41,117 nt of DNA from Spongiibacteraceae bacterium (GTDB lineage: Bacteria > Pseudomonadota > Gammaproteobacteria > Pseudomonadales > Dasaniaceae). Of the stretch, positions 1-9,376 are shown one piece after another. Where the stretch lies: NCBI GenBank assembly GCA_030621845.1, contig JAUXHA010000010.1, positions 1 through 41,117 on the forward strand. Direction: 5' to 3'. The notes below the pieces were generated by a model, which saw only the letters and a list, made by a program, of their open reading frames with translations, ran no database searches and was not told where the DNA came from. Both the position numbers and the translations under genes were made by a program. The first letter of the stretch is position 1, and each line of letters begins with the position of its first letter.

Positions 1-24
1 CTACGACTGGGCAATGGGTAAAGA

Positions 25-75
25 GTGGGTGTCTATGATTGGATTCCAGGTCGAAAGGGTGGGTGTCTATGATTG
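25..75. repeat. 17-bp direct repeat, two copies
   Basis: The 17-mer GTGGGTGTCTATGATTG occurs at 25-41 and again at 59-75, a period of 34 bp, and the bases just before each copy are also similar (AAAG followed by A or G). The period is not a multiple of three, so the repeat would fall in different frames and does not look like a protein repeat. Frame 2 is open from the window edge to a TAG at 116-118, but it resembles no family I know. It may be a relic of a REP-like intergenic element. The origin is unknown. Confidence 0.5.
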
Positions 76-154
76 CAGCACAGGGCTGGAGAGTGTTAAT
101 TTGATTCGTCCTATTTAGCTATTGAGTGAGAGGGGGGTGGTGAATAGTATGCGT

Positions 155-166
155 GGTTAATTAACC
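155..166. promoter_or_regulatory. 12-bp palindrome upstream of the propeller gene
   Basis: GGTTAATTAACC is a perfect 12-bp palindrome about 80 bp upstream of the ATG at 247. It could be an operator, but AT-rich palindromes of this size also arise by chance. Apart from this and the direct repeat at 25-75, bases 1-246 show no gene or RNA that I can support. Confidence 0.2.
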
Positions 167-246
167 GGGGCATGGTGATCCGGGGTGAAGTCGGTATTTG
201 ATTCGCTGTTATAGTTCTTTCATCGCTTCAATAGAGGATTTGCAGA

Positions 247-1863
247 ATGTTTTTTAATGCGAGTAATGGTTTATTGACCTTGTCCGGGGGGATGTTGGCC
301 GCTTCACTGCTACTGCTTTCTGCAGCGGTTAGTGCCTTTGAAATGCCGCCCAAAAATCCTTATTTGGCTGATTCCAATTACGCTATGGGTCACGCTGATG
401 CCGCCCAGCAGGATGCGGTACCGCAGGCGGGCCCGATGGGGCCAAGTCGTACACTGAATAGCGATGAGTTGCAGTACAGTCCCACCGGTCCCGGCTATTT
501 TGGTATTAACACCTCCAATGTCTATGCCGATGGCAAGCGCGTATTCTGGGGTAACGGCCTCGATCGCCTGGTGAAACTGGACTACGACAGCTATGAAATC
601 ATTGCCGAAAAGTTTTTCCCCGGGGTAGAGCGCTACACGGAAGCGCAAGCCAATGAATCGATTGCTAAATTTGATCAAAGCAATGACGGGATTTTTGCGC
701 TCTACCACGCTTTTCAGGATGCGCAGAAGCTGCGCAACTTGTCGAATATTTATACGGTAATGGATATCGACAATAATTATTATGTTGGCAGCAAGTCCGG
801 CCTGATCACCGTTTACGGTGACCAGGATCCGAAGGATTCCCGTTCGCCGATTGTCGAGTTACGCACATTCCAGTTGCCCGCCGAGGCCACCGGCCCGATT
901 ATGGGCTTGAATATGACCTACGATGGCTGGCTGATTGCGGCGACGGAACACGGTTATATTGTGGCGATTAAGCGTGATTTTAGCGACTATAAATTAATTC
1001 GCATCAAGCATAGCGAGGGAGCTGAAGATAAAAGTACCGGGCGCGCCGGTTATGGCTGGATTCGCAATGCCTACGCTATTGATAAGGATGGCGGTATTTA
1101 TATCGCTTCGCAGGGGCATATGCACAAGGTTGTCTGGATCGGTGAAAGGCTCAGTACCGATGAGCGGGACGGGGCCTGGTCGGAGCCCTACCTGAATGAC
1201 TGGGGCCATGGTACCGGTGCCACGCCCTCATTAATGGGTTTCGGCGAGGAAGACCAGTTTGTGGTGATTACCGATGGCCAGCCACAGATGAATGTGGTGT
1301 TGTTCTGGCGCAATGCTATTCCCGAGGATTGGCAGCAGCTGGACGCTGCGCCGAGTCGTCGTATTGCCGGCCAGTTACCCGTCACCATGGGCGATCCCTC
1401 GCTGACAGAGATTCAGTCCGAGCAGTCGGTAGTGGTCGCGGGTTACGGTGCGCTGGTGGTCAACAATCGCCCGCGCAATATTCCCTGGTATATGCCCAAG
1501 CAGGCAGCCAGCTTGTTGATTAGCTATCTTGGTAGTAATCCGAAACACCAGCCCTACGGCGTGCAAAAATTTGCATGGGATGCCGAAGCGGGTGCGCTGA
1601 AGGAAGATTGGGTGAATCGGGAAATCAGCTCGCCCAGTACTGTGCCGCTGGTGGGTGTGGGTTCTAATAGTGTGTACCTGGTCGGTGCCCGCAATAATCG
1701 CTGGACGCTGGAAGCGCTGAACTGGGATAGCGGTGAATCCCGGTTCCACTATGTGATTGGCGGGCAGCGTTATAATGTGTTGTTTTCCGGCACCTTGCTG
1801 GATGAAGACGGTCGCATTCACTATGGCACGCCTTGGGGGCGGGTACGGCTTAACGTCAAGTAG
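247..1863 (+). CDS. Exported beta-propeller-like protein of unknown function
   Basis: 538 residues. Residues 1-30 have a long hydrophobic stretch ending near AVSAFE, consistent with a signal peptide, so the protein is probably periplasmic or surface-exposed. The body repeats short motifs with an acidic/Gly turn followed by a beta strand, such as MDIDNNYYVG, AIDKDGGIYIAS and LDEDGRIHYG, typical of blades in PQQ/NHL-type beta propellers. No catalytic motif or quinone-binding signature was recognised. The ATG is preceded by AGAGGA with a suitable gap. It converges on the MaoC-like gene, the stops being 2 bp apart. A second propeller protein is encoded at 36608-38341. Family assignment is by pattern only, and function is unknown. 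Confidence 0.75.
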   Translation: MFFNASNGLLTLSGGMLAASLLLLSAAVSAFEMPPKNPYLADSNYAMGHADAAQQDAVPQAGPMGPSRTLNSDELQYSPTGPGYFGINTSNVYADGKRVFWGNGLDRLVKLDYDSYEIIAEKFFPGVERYTEAQANESIAKFDQSNDGIFALYHAFQDAQKLRNLSNIYTVMDIDNNYYVGSKSGLITVYGDQDPKDSRSPIVELRTFQLPAEATGPIMGLNMTYDGWLIAATEHGYIVAIKRDFSDYKLIRIKHSEGAEDKSTGRAGYGWIRNAYAIDKDGGIYIASQGHMHKVVWIGERLSTDERDGAWSEPYLNDWGHGTGATPSLMGFGEEDQFVVITDGQPQMNVVLFWRNAIPEDWQQLDAAPSRRIAGQLPVTMGDPSLTEIQSEQSVVVAGYGALVVNNRPRNIPWYMPKQAASLLISYLGSNPKHQPYGVQKFAWDAEAGALKEDWVNREISSPSTVPLVGVGSNSVYLVGARNNRWTLEALNWDSGESRFHYVIGGQRYNVLFSGTLLDEDGRIHYGTPWGRVRLNVK

Positions 1864-1865
1864 CG

Positions 1866-2318
1866 CTACTGTTCGTCCGGCCGGCGCCACAACAGGTTGA
1901 TGATTTTATAGCTTACGGCTACGGAGTCATCGGCCTTAATTAATTCCATTAAGGTGGTCATAATGCCGCGCTCCGGTTTGCTTTTGGAGGCGCGCTTATC
2001 GATTACCGTGCTTCTTATCCTGAGCGTATCGCCGGCGAAAACGGGTTGTGGAAAGCGCACATCCTGCCAGCCCAGCCCGGCAATAATAGCAATCTCTTCA
2101 CTCATCATTTCGTGGCCCAGCTTGACCCCGATGGCGATGCTGTGCACGCTGGAAGCGAAGAGTTGACCAATGGGTGATTGCTTCGCCGCCGCCTCATCGA
2201 TGTGAAAGGGCATGGGGTCCCATTCGCGGGCATAATCAATAATCTCTTGTGCGGTCAGGGTGTAGGAGCGGGTGGATAACCTGGACTGGTTTAATTCAAC
2301 ATCTTCCCAATATTTCAT
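1866..2318 (-). CDS. MaoC-like hot-dog-fold dehydratase/hydratase
   Basis: 150 residues, the usual size of a single-domain MaoC/(R)-specific enoyl-CoA hydratase. The hydratase motif is visible as AREWDPMPFHIDEAA (residues 30-44), with the expected catalytic Asp34 and His39, followed by a helix and SSVHSIAIG. The FPQPVFAGDTLRIRS segment (about 88-102) matches the conserved P-V-(F/Y)-x-G-D strand of the family. It would hydrate or dehydrate a trans-2-enoyl-CoA-type thioester in the cytosol. The substrate cannot be told, and there is no adjacent fatty-acid oxidation cluster. It is transcribed alone, opposite to its neighbours. Confidence 0.85.
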   Translation of the reverse strand: MKYWEDVELNQSRLSTRSYTLTAQEIIDYAREWDPMPFHIDEAAAKQSPIGQLFASSVHSIAIGVKLGHEMMSEEIAIIAGLGWQDVRFPQPVFAGDTLRIRSTVIDKRASKSKPERGIMTTLMELIKADDSVAVSYKIINLLWRRPDEQ

Positions 2319-2436
2319 CTGCTGGCCTTGTTGGTGTGTTATCTCAGTGGGCTATTTGAGCTAATTCTGCCGCCCGGGTCAAATGGGAAGGTGTATCCCT
2401 GGTAATCTTCACAACGCTTCTCTCCTGAGTAGGTTA

Positions 2437-2455
2437 AAATAACGCACGGTTATTT
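2437..2455. promoter_or_regulatory. Inverted repeat upstream of the RND operon
   Basis: AAATAAC (2437-2443) and GTTATTT (2449-2455) form a perfect 7-bp inverted repeat with a 5-bp spacer, about 30 bp before the chosen start of the membrane fusion gene. The position suits an operator for a local repressor, but no regulator gene lies in the window next to the operon. Confidence 0.3.
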
Positions 2456-2483
2456 GATTGATGGGCGGAGGTTGTTCCCGGGT

Positions 2484-3671
2484 ATGAAAAAATTTAGAGT
2501 CGCCGCGGCTATTTTACTGGTCACCCTTTTATCGGTGGCCATACTGGCCATCTTTAAGCCGGGCACAGAAAGACAGCCCCCCGCGCGTCCGCCGGCTATT
2601 CCCGTTGAGGCGTTAACTGTCGCTGCACAAAGCTACCAGGTGCTGATACAAAGCCAGGGTATTGTCGAGGCGTCGACCCGGGCCACGCTGGCGGCACAGG
2701 TCAGCGGTAACGTGGTGTCGCGCAATGTTCGTTTTGAGCGCGGTGGCAGTTTTAAAAAAGATGAGTTACTGGTCACTATTGATGACAGCGATTACCTGGC
2801 GGCACTGAAATTCGCGGTGGCCAACCAGAGCAAGGCAAAAGTGAAGCTGGAAGAAGAGCAGGCTCGCTCTACCGCGGCGATCAAGGACTGGAAGCGTCAG
2901 GGGTATAAAAAGCAGCCAAGTAATTTTGTGGCGCGCCTACCGCAAGTGGCGGCGGCAAAAGCCGAGCTGGAGTCTACCGATGCGGCGGTCATTAAAGCAG
3001 AACTGGATCTGTCCCGGACGCGTATTAAGGCGCCCTTTGATGGCCGGGTAATCGATGGCGCTATCGATGTTGGCAATTATGTCACCCCGGGTACACCGCT
3101 GGGCAGTATTGTCGAATCTGGACAGTTAAAAGTGGCTCTGCCAGTGAGTAGCCAGTGGCGCGATAGGCTGGATTGGAATCAACCCTTTGCCGAGGCCGCT
3201 ATCCGCCTGCCTGGTATCGAGGGCGCGCAGTGGCTAGCAGCTATCGATAAAGCCAGTGCCGATATTAGCCGGGCATCGCGACAATTTTATCTGATGGCGA
3301 CTATCGACACTGACAGTGCCAGTCGCAAGGATATTGGTTTGTTAATTGGCGATTATATTAGCGCGTCGATTAAAGGTCGGGTGATGACTGACGTTTTCGT
3401 TATTCCCAGGGGCGCGTTACATGACGGTCGTTTTGTCTGGCTTATCGATAATAACAAGCTCTATAAGCGGGAGGTTAATGTGGTGTGGACCGACGCCAAT
3501 GCCGCGGTGATTGACCGGGGTTTGCTACCCGGTGAACAGATTAATATTACACCGGTTGGGGCGGTGGTGAGTGGTACTGAAGTGCGCTTGTTGCAATCGG
3601 TATCGGCGCCGCAACCGCTGGTGACGAATGATGCCGCCACCGAAGAGAGCGGAGAGCAGCTTAATGATTAG
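2484..3671 (+). CDS. RND efflux periplasmic adaptor (membrane fusion protein)
   Basis: 395 residues from the ATG at 2484. The frame is open back to a TTG at 2454, but MKKFRVAAAILLVTLL gives a proper N-terminal anchor, and GGAGG lies 12 nt upstream. HlyD/AcrA-type order is visible: a membrane anchor (residues 3-22), a beta-barrel/lipoyl half near VEASTRATLAAQVSGNV, a helical hairpin with many Ala/Lys/Glu (about 110-170), then the second lipoyl half with RTRIKAPFDGRVI and a barrel domain containing IPRGAL. It links the inner-membrane pump to an outer-membrane channel. The last codons overlap the start of the pump gene, so the two are translationally coupled. Substrate unknown. Confidence 0.9.
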   Translation: MKKFRVAAAILLVTLLSVAILAIFKPGTERQPPARPPAIPVEALTVAAQSYQVLIQSQGIVEASTRATLAAQVSGNVVSRNVRFERGGSFKKDELLVTIDDSDYLAALKFAVANQSKAKVKLEEEQARSTAAIKDWKRQGYKKQPSNFVARLPQVAAAKAELESTDAAVIKAELDLSRTRIKAPFDGRVIDGAIDVGNYVTPGTPLGSIVESGQLKVALPVSSQWRDRLDWNQPFAEAAIRLPGIEGAQWLAAIDKASADISRASRQFYLMATIDTDSASRKDIGLLIGDYISASIKGRVMTDVFVIPRGALHDGRFVWLIDNNKLYKREVNVVWTDANAAVIDRGLLPGEQINITPVGAVVSGTEVRLLQSVSAPQPLVTNDAATEESGEQLND

Positions 3672-6600
3672 CTGGTTTGCCCGTAACAGTGTTGCTGCCA
3701 ATTTTTTACTGTTGTCTATTGTTGCGGCTGGGGCCTATAGCGTTCTGTTCGCCATTCCGCTGGAGGTGTTTCCCGCGACCGAACTCGACCAGGTGGTGAT
3801 CAGTGTGACCCAGCGCGCGGCGACCCCGGAGGATATGGAGAGCGGCGTCACCAACCGTATTGAAGAAGCGGTGGCCGACCTGCCCTATATTGATGAATTG
3901 AAATCCACCTCCTCAGAACAACGCTCCGTGGTCACGGTGATGCTGGATGCCGGTACCAATACCCAGAAGGCCCTCAACGAAGTGAAAAGTCGTGTTGATG
4001 CGCTGTCGACATTGCCAGAGGCGGCGGAGCGACCGGTGATCGAGGTGCCTCTTATTACCATGGAAGTACTAAGCCTGGTCATATACGGCGAGCTCGACGA
4101 AATCGAGATGGCGGCCATCGCACGTAAAATTCGCGATGATATTGTGCGTTACGATGGCGTTTCCCAAGCCAGTATCGAGGGTATTCGCCCTTATCAGATC
4201 AGTATTGAAGTGACACAGGCCACCCTGCGTGCCTATGACCTGACGCTGCAGGATGTTGCCGTCGCGCTGGATCAGCAGGCGATGGATTTGTCCGCAGGCC
4301 AGTTGCGCAGTAGCACCGGCGATGTGTTATTGCGCAGTAAAAACCAGGCTTACGATTTTGATGATTACGACAAAATTGTGTTGCGACGTTTTAGTGATGG
4401 CTCAATGATTACACTGGGGCAGATCGCTACGATTAACGACGGTTTTGATGAGAATCCTATCGTCACCCGATTTAATGGCAAGCATGCCGCCGTCATTAAT
4501 ATCTACCGGGTGGGGGATGAAAGCGCCATCTCGGTTTCTGATGCTGTTCGCGAATACCTTGTCAGCGAAATACAGCGTTACCCCGACAGTGTCCAGTTTG
4601 CTATTTGGGACGATGACTCACGTATTGTTCGCGAGCGCCTGAGTACCTTGCTCAATAGTGCCTGGCAGGGTGCTTTGCTAATTGCCATTTTGCTGACCTT
4701 GTTTTTACATCCCACTGTGGCAATTTGGGTGGTGGCGGGTATTCCCGTTTGTTTCGCCGGAGCGCTGGCTTTTTTCCCGCTGATGGGGGTAACGCTGAAT
4801 GTGATTAGTATGTTCTCCTTCATCCTGGTACTGGGGGTGGTAGTGGACGATGCTATTGTTACCGGCGAAAATATTTACAGTCACCGCGCCCGGGGTGCGG
4901 AGGGCATGGCGGCGGCTATTGATGGCACCCACGAAGTCGCCGTGCCGGTAGTGTTTGGCATTCTTACCACTATCCTGGCGTTTATTCCTATGCTGTTGTT
5001 GACCGGGGAGTCCTCCGTATTTGGCACCAGTATTGGCGGCGCGGTTATTGTCACCCTGGTGTTTTCACTGATTGAAAGCAAGCTTATTTTGCCCGCACAT
5101 TTGAGTCATCTGGAGATTCATACACAATCAAAAAATCCGCTGATGTTAATGCTGGATCGCGCCCGAGCCAAGGTCTCGGGTGGTCTGGACTACTTTCTAC
5201 GACGACTCTATCAACCGGCGTTGATGCGCTGTCTGAAGCATCGCTATATCACCTTGCTGGGTTTTATCTGTACCCTGGTGGTGGTGTTGTCCCTTGCCGG
5301 TTTCGGTTGGGTCAGGTTTACATTTTTACCCATCGTCAATTCGGAGAAGGCCAGTGCGGTAGTGAGCTTTCCCGTCGGTACACCGCTGAGTGTCACCGGT
5401 GCCGCCATTGAGCGTCTGGAACAGGCGGCGGTTGATATGCGTGAACATTACCGTACCCCGGATGGGCAAGAGAGCCTGGTCAATAATATTATTTCTACCC
5501 TGGGTTCGCAGGGCGGTAATGCGGCGGGGGCGCATCCGCAAAGTGAAAACAGTATCGGTGCCAGCAATAAAGGGCGGGTAAAGTTTGAGGTTAACCAGCA
5601 GTTGATCAACGATAGCGATCTCACTATTGATGATTTAATAAAAGAGTGGCGCCAGCGTGTTGGCTTGATCGTCGGCGCTGAACAACTGAGGTACTACGCA
5701 AAATTATTTAGTGCGGGTAGTCCTGTGTCGGTGCAACTCTATGGTAATAATGTGCAGCAGTTGGAAGAAGTGGTCGATAAAATTAAAGAATTTTTGGCCG
5801 GTTACCAGGGTGTGTATGATATTGAAGATTCGCTGCAAGATGGTAAGCCGGAATTAAAAATCCAGTTAAAGCCTGAGGCAGAATTGCTAGGCTTAAATTT
5901 ACAATCGCTTACGCGGCAGGTGCGCAACGCATTTTTTGGGGTGGAGGCGCAGCGTATCCAGCGCGGTCGAGACGATGTTCGGGTGATGGTACTTTACCCC
6001 GCCACTGAGCGGGAAAACCTCAGTCATCTTGATGAACTGTTGATCACTACCCCGGCGGGTGACGAGGCGCGCTTTGGTGACATCGCCGATGTGGAATGGA
6101 GCCGGTCGCCGTCCAGTATCTCGCGCAAGGATCAATTGCGCACGGCGATGGTGAATGCGGATATCGATCGGGATACCGTGGTGCAAGGCGCCTTGGTGAG
6201 TGAAGTCGATGCCTATGTCAGTGAATTGCTGAAAGACTATCCCGATATCAACCACGATATGAGCGGCGAAGCAGATCTTCAACAGGAGGCCGGTGGTACG
6301 CTTTTTTTTGGTCTGATCGGTTTGTTGCTGGGTATTTTTGCGCTGTTATCTATTGCGTTTAAATCCTATGCCCAGCCGATAATTATTATGTCGGTAATTC
6401 CCTTTGCCCTGATCGGCGCCATCATGGGGCATGTGTTAACCAATGTTGGTCTTTCCATGTTCAGTATTTTTGGCATCCTCGCGCTGGTCGGTGTCGTCGT
6501 CAACGACAGTCTGGTATTGGTGGACTGGATCAACCGTCGCCTGGCCGAAGGTCGACCCATGCACGAGGTGGTTAACGCTGCCGGTGCAGCGCGTTTTCGT

Positions 6601-6846
6601 GCGGTATTGTTAACCTCGCTGACCACGTTTATCGGTCTGTTACCGATACTGTTTCAAACCAGCGCCGGTGCACAGTTTTTAATTCCGATGGCCACATCGC
6701 TGGCATTTGGTATTCTATTTGCCACCATGATTACGCTGATTCTGGTGCCCTGCAATTATCTTATGCTGGAAGATGTGCGGCGCTTGAAGCGTAAATTATT
6801 GGGGACTGAAAACAGTGTGTCGGTGGCTGAGTCCGGCGCTGAATAA
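3664..6846 (+). CDS. RND-family inner-membrane efflux transporter
   Basis: 1060 residues from the ATG at 3664, which overlaps the adaptor stop codon and is preceded by CGGAGAG; an in-frame ATG at 3628 would only add 12 non-conserved residues. MISWFARNSVAANFLLL is a typical RND N terminus. There are two repeats, each a large periplasmic domain followed by a bundle of membrane helices. TM4 carries LGVVVDDAIVTGEN with paired Asp395/Asp396, the proton-relay acids of RND pumps. Length and layout fit the AcrB/HAE superfamily, closest by eye to the less-studied branch with this N terminus rather than classical AcrB. It is proton-driven and exports an unknown compound. No outer-membrane channel gene follows. 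Confidence 0.92.
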   Translation: MISWFARNSVAANFLLLSIVAAGAYSVLFAIPLEVFPATELDQVVISVTQRAATPEDMESGVTNRIEEAVADLPYIDELKSTSSEQRSVVTVMLDAGTNTQKALNEVKSRVDALSTLPEAAERPVIEVPLITMEVLSLVIYGELDEIEMAAIARKIRDDIVRYDGVSQASIEGIRPYQISIEVTQATLRAYDLTLQDVAVALDQQAMDLSAGQLRSSTGDVLLRSKNQAYDFDDYDKIVLRRFSDGSMITLGQIATINDGFDENPIVTRFNGKHAAVINIYRVGDESAISVSDAVREYLVSEIQRYPDSVQFAIWDDDSRIVRERLSTLLNSAWQGALLIAILLTLFLHPTVAIWVVAGIPVCFAGALAFFPLMGVTLNVISMFSFILVLGVVVDDAIVTGENIYSHRARGAEGMAAAIDGTHEVAVPVVFGILTTILAFIPMLLLTGESSVFGTSIGGAVIVTLVFSLIESKLILPAHLSHLEIHTQSKNPLMLMLDRARAKVSGGLDYFLRRLYQPALMRCLKHRYITLLGFICTLVVVLSLAGFGWVRFTFLPIVNSEKASAVVSFPVGTPLSVTGAAIERLEQAAVDMREHYRTPDGQESLVNNIISTLGSQGGNAAGAHPQSENSIGASNKGRVKFEVNQQLINDSDLTIDDLIKEWRQRVGLIVGAEQLRYYAKLFSAGSPVSVQLYGNNVQQLEEVVDKIKEFLAGYQGVYDIEDSLQDGKPELKIQLKPEAELLGLNLQSLTRQVRNAFFGVEAQRIQRGRDDVRVMVLYPATERENLSHLDELLITTPAGDEARFGDIADVEWSRSPSSISRKDQLRTAMVNADIDRDTVVQGALVSEVDAYVSELLKDYPDINHDMSGEADLQQEAGGTLFFGLIGLLLGIFALLSIAFKSYAQPIIIMSVIPFALIGAIMGHVLTNVGLSMFSIFGILALVGVVVNDSLVLVDWINRRLAEGRPMHEVVNAAGAARFRAVLLTSLTTFIGLLPILFQTSAGAQFLIPMATSLAFGILFATMITLILVPCNYLMLEDVRRLKRKLLGTENSVSVAESGAE

Positions 6847-6863
6847 AGTCGGCAGCAGTGATG

Positions 6864-7781
6864 TTACTTTTCGTGTTTTAAATTCTTTTTCACTGCCCTG
6901 GGGTGTGCGGCATCATACACTTTGGATAGATGTTGAAAATCCAGGTGGGTGTAAATCTGGGTGGTAGAAATATTGGCGTGGCCCAATAGTTCCTGTACTG
7001 CACGGAGATCGCCGCTGGACTCCAGCAGGTGGCTGGCAAAAGAATGCCTTAACATATGCGGGTGGACGTTTTGCCCCAGGCCCTGTTGCTGGCTGTGTTT
7101 TTTCAGCCGTGCCTGGATCGAGCGTGGGTTGAGTCGCCGCCCCTGTTTGGAAATAAAGATAGCCTGGTCTTGTGGCTTTCCTTCCTCGCGTACTTGCAAC
7201 CATTGTCGCAACGCCGTTACGGCATAACTGCCCACGGGCAGGATACGGGTTTTTTTACCTTTGCCCGTTGTGGTCAGGGTAGCGTCGTGCAAGTCAATGT
7301 CGATGATATCCAGGTTAATTAATTCTGCCAGGCGCAGGCCGCAGGAATAGAACAGTTCAACGATGGCGCGATCGCGACAGCTAATCCAGTCATCACCTTT
7401 GATCTCCAGCAATTGCTGCATGCGATCGGTATCGAGGACCTTGGGTAATTTTTTCGCCGACCGGGGTGCCTTAATCCCTATGGCGGGATTGTGTTGGGCG
7501 GAAGAAAAACGGCCAGCATATTTGTAAAAACTGCGCAGTGCTGACAGCGCGCGCTGCAGGCTGGTACCGGAGAGTCCCTGTCGATGCATGCTGGCAACCC
7601 ACTGGCGGACATCGGCGCTATGCGCCTGTTGCGGTGTGAGGATATTTTTTTGCAGGCAATAAGCGGAAAAACGCTCGAGGTCGCGCTGGTAATTGCTAAT
7701 GGTGTGAGCGGAGAGTTGCCGAGTGATTTGCAGATAAGCGAGAAACTCTCCACTGAGTGCTTGCCAGGCATTTTCACTCAT
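6864..7781 (-). CDS. xerC: Tyrosine site-specific recombinase XerC
   Basis: 305 residues, normal for XerC. The N-terminal core-binding SAM-like domain (about 10-95) is followed by the catalytic domain. All six catalytic residues are visible: Arg150 (SCGLRLAEL), Lys174 (TTGKGKKTR), His242 and Arg245 (HPHMLRHSF), His268 (LLGHANIS) and nucleophile Tyr277 (TTQIYTHL). With XerD it resolves chromosome dimers at dif during division. It is the last gene of the lptM-lysA-dapF-DUF484-xerC operon, starting 14 bp after the DUF484 stop. In Pseudomonas the same gene is called sss. No dif-like site was noticed here. It converges on the RND gene across a 17-bp gap. Confidence 0.95.
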   Translation of the reverse strand: MSENAWQALSGEFLAYLQITRQLSAHTISNYQRDLERFSAYCLQKNILTPQQAHSADVRQWVASMHRQGLSGTSLQRALSALRSFYKYAGRFSSAQHNPAIGIKAPRSAKKLPKVLDTDRMQQLLEIKGDDWISCRDRAIVELFYSCGLRLAELINLDIIDIDLHDATLTTTGKGKKTRILPVGSYAVTALRQWLQVREEGKPQDQAIFISKQGRRLNPRSIQARLKKHSQQQGLGQNVHPHMLRHSFASHLLESSGDLRAVQELLGHANISTTQIYTHLDFQHLSKVYDAAHPRAVKKNLKHEK

Positions 7782-7795
7782 AATCGATAGCCGCC

Positions 7796-8494
7796 TTATT
7801 TAAGGTAGGCGGGCAGGATACGGTTTAATACGTCGGCGATATAACCAAGAAACAAGGTGCCCATGCTGGAGCGAAAATAATGTGTGTCGCGGCTGCCGAT
7901 TGCCAGAACGCCGAGGCTGCTGCCGTAGTTCAATGGTATCACCGCAGCGGAGCCCACTTTTTCACCCTCGTCACCAAACAGGAAGCTGAGTTCTTCCGGG
8001 CGCAGTGCACCACAGGTGACGTTTTTGCTTTTTAGCAGGCCGGGAATCAGTCGGTGTGCCTCATCGAGGGACACGAAGCGGGTGCTATCACCCTGAAAAG
8101 CTTTGGGACTGCCGAACAGGGTCAGGGCGGCAAAATCCATAGTAAAATCATTGAGCAGGCTTTGCACGCAGCTACGGCTTACGGCGTCCAGTTGTTCAGC
8201 TTCCAGTAGCTTGATCACCAGTGCCTTGGTTTTTTCAAACAGGCGGTCATTATTGCGGGCATTATCGAGCAGGTTATTGAGCCGGCCGCGCATATCCAGG
8301 TTGCGCTCGCGCAACAGTGATGCCTGCCGCTCAAGCAGTGATACCGCGCCACCGCTGGGGTGGGTCAGCGCAATATCGATTAATAAATCATCCCGGTTGA
8401 GGAAGAAGTCGGGATGGTTTTTTAAATAGAAGGCAACCTGCTCTTCAGATAATTCAAGCTGATTATTTTTATCGGCAGTATCGGCCACTGTCAC
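7796..8494 (-). CDS. DUF484 family protein (GAF-like)
   Basis: 232 residues. The N terminus contains the family hallmark FYLKNHPDFFLNRDDLL (about 22-38), followed by a coiled-coil-prone segment (LLRERNLDMRGRLNNLL) and a GAF-like domain with DFAALTLFGSP and GVLAIGSRD. DUF484 proteins have no established biochemical role. They are found almost always between dapF and xerC, as here, which hints at a link to cell-wall supply or division. No catalytic residues are recognisable. It sits between dapF (51 bp upstream) and xerC (14 bp downstream) in the same operon. Confidence 0.9.
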   Translation of the reverse strand: MTVADTADKNNQLELSEEQVAFYLKNHPDFFLNRDDLLIDIALTHPSGGAVSLLERQASLLRERNLDMRGRLNNLLDNARNNDRLFEKTKALVIKLLEAEQLDAVSRSCVQSLLNDFTMDFAALTLFGSPKAFQGDSTRFVSLDEAHRLIPGLLKSKNVTCGALRPEELSFLFGDEGEKVGSAAVIPLNYGSSLGVLAIGSRDTHYFRSSMGTLFLGYIADVLNRILPAYLK

Positions 8495-8545
8495 TCCCCT
8501 TGTTGGGTTTGTTAGTGCTATTTCATGGTCAGCGCTTAACCGACC

Positions 8546-9376
8546 TTATATCAATATTTGCCCTTCAAATACGGTGCTGGCAGGCCCTGTCATCATAACG
8601 GGATGCCCCTCTCCGCGCCACTCTATCGTTAAGCTGCCACCGGGCAGGTTAACTTTGACATGCTGGTCGAGGAGACCGCGCAATTGACCGGACACAGCGG
8701 CGGCACAGGCGCCGGTGCCACAGGCCAGGGTCTCGCCCACGCCACGTTCAAATACCCGCAGATTGATTTCGCCGCGATCGATGATCTCCATAAAGCCGAC
8801 ATTGACCTTTTGTGGGTAGCGCGGGTGGCACTCGAGTTCGGGGCCCAGGCTTTCTACCGGCGCCGAGCGGACACTGTCGACGACGAGGGTCAGGTGCGGA
8901 TTGCCGATAGACACCGCACCGATCTCATAACTTTCGCCGCGTGCTTCCAGTGTGTAGCTGTTGGCGCGGGCCTCCGCCAGGAACGGAATGGCTTCGGGTT
9001 CCAGTACCGGCTTGTCCATATTGACGCGAATCTGGCGGTTAGCAGTAAAAGACAGCTCAATGAGGCCGTTACCGGTTTCTACCCGAATGCGTTGCTTGCC
9101 AGTGAGTTTCTTGTCGGTGACAAATTTGGCGAAGCAGCGGGCACCATTACCGCATTGTTCGACCTCATTGCCGTCTGCGTTATAGATGCGGTAACGAAAG
9201 TCAGCGTCGGGGCGTCGCGGGGGTTCTACGACCAGCAGCTGGTCACAACCGATGCCAAAGCGGCGATCGGCCAGCTTGCGGATGTGCTTTTCCTGCAGGC
9301 TGAAACGCTGGGTAATCAGGTCGACAACGACAAAGTCGTTGCCCAGACCGTGCATTTTTGTAAAGCGAAGCAACAT
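8546..9376 (-). CDS. dapF: Diaminopimelate epimerase
   Basis: 276 residues, the normal length. It converts LL- to meso-diaminopimelate, used for peptidoglycan and as the lysine precursor. The start [19 protein letters not shown] is canonical. The two active-site cysteines are present: Cys75 in EQCGNGARC and Cys219 in ACGTGACAAA. The two homologous alpha/beta halves are both complete. It lies downstream of lysA with a 78-bp gap, so epimerase and decarboxylase, consecutive steps of lysine synthesis, are co-transcribed. Confidence 0.97.
   Translation of the reverse strand: MLLRFTKMHGLGNDFVVVDLITQRFSLQEKHIRKLADRRFGIGCDQLLVVEPPRRPDADFRYRIYNADGNEVEQCGNGARCFAKFVTDKKLTGKQRIRVETGNGLIELSFTANRQIRVNMDKPVLEPEAIPFLAEARANSYTLEARGESYEIGAVSIGNPHLTLVVDSVRSAPVESLGPELECHPRYPQKVNVGFMEIIDRGEINLRVFERGVGETLACGTGACAAAVSGQLRGLLDQHVKVNLPGGSLTIEWRGEGHPVMMTGPASTVFEGQILI

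Noticed and set aside
2-118. C-terminal end of a coding region entering from the left
   Set aside because: Frame 2 is open to TAG at 116-118, but the direct repeat within it falls in two frames and no family is recognisable.
6847-6905. Hairpin terminator between the RND gene and xerC
   Set aside because: The sequences GGCAGCAGTGA and TCACTGCC can pair only imperfectly and across a loop of about 28 nt.
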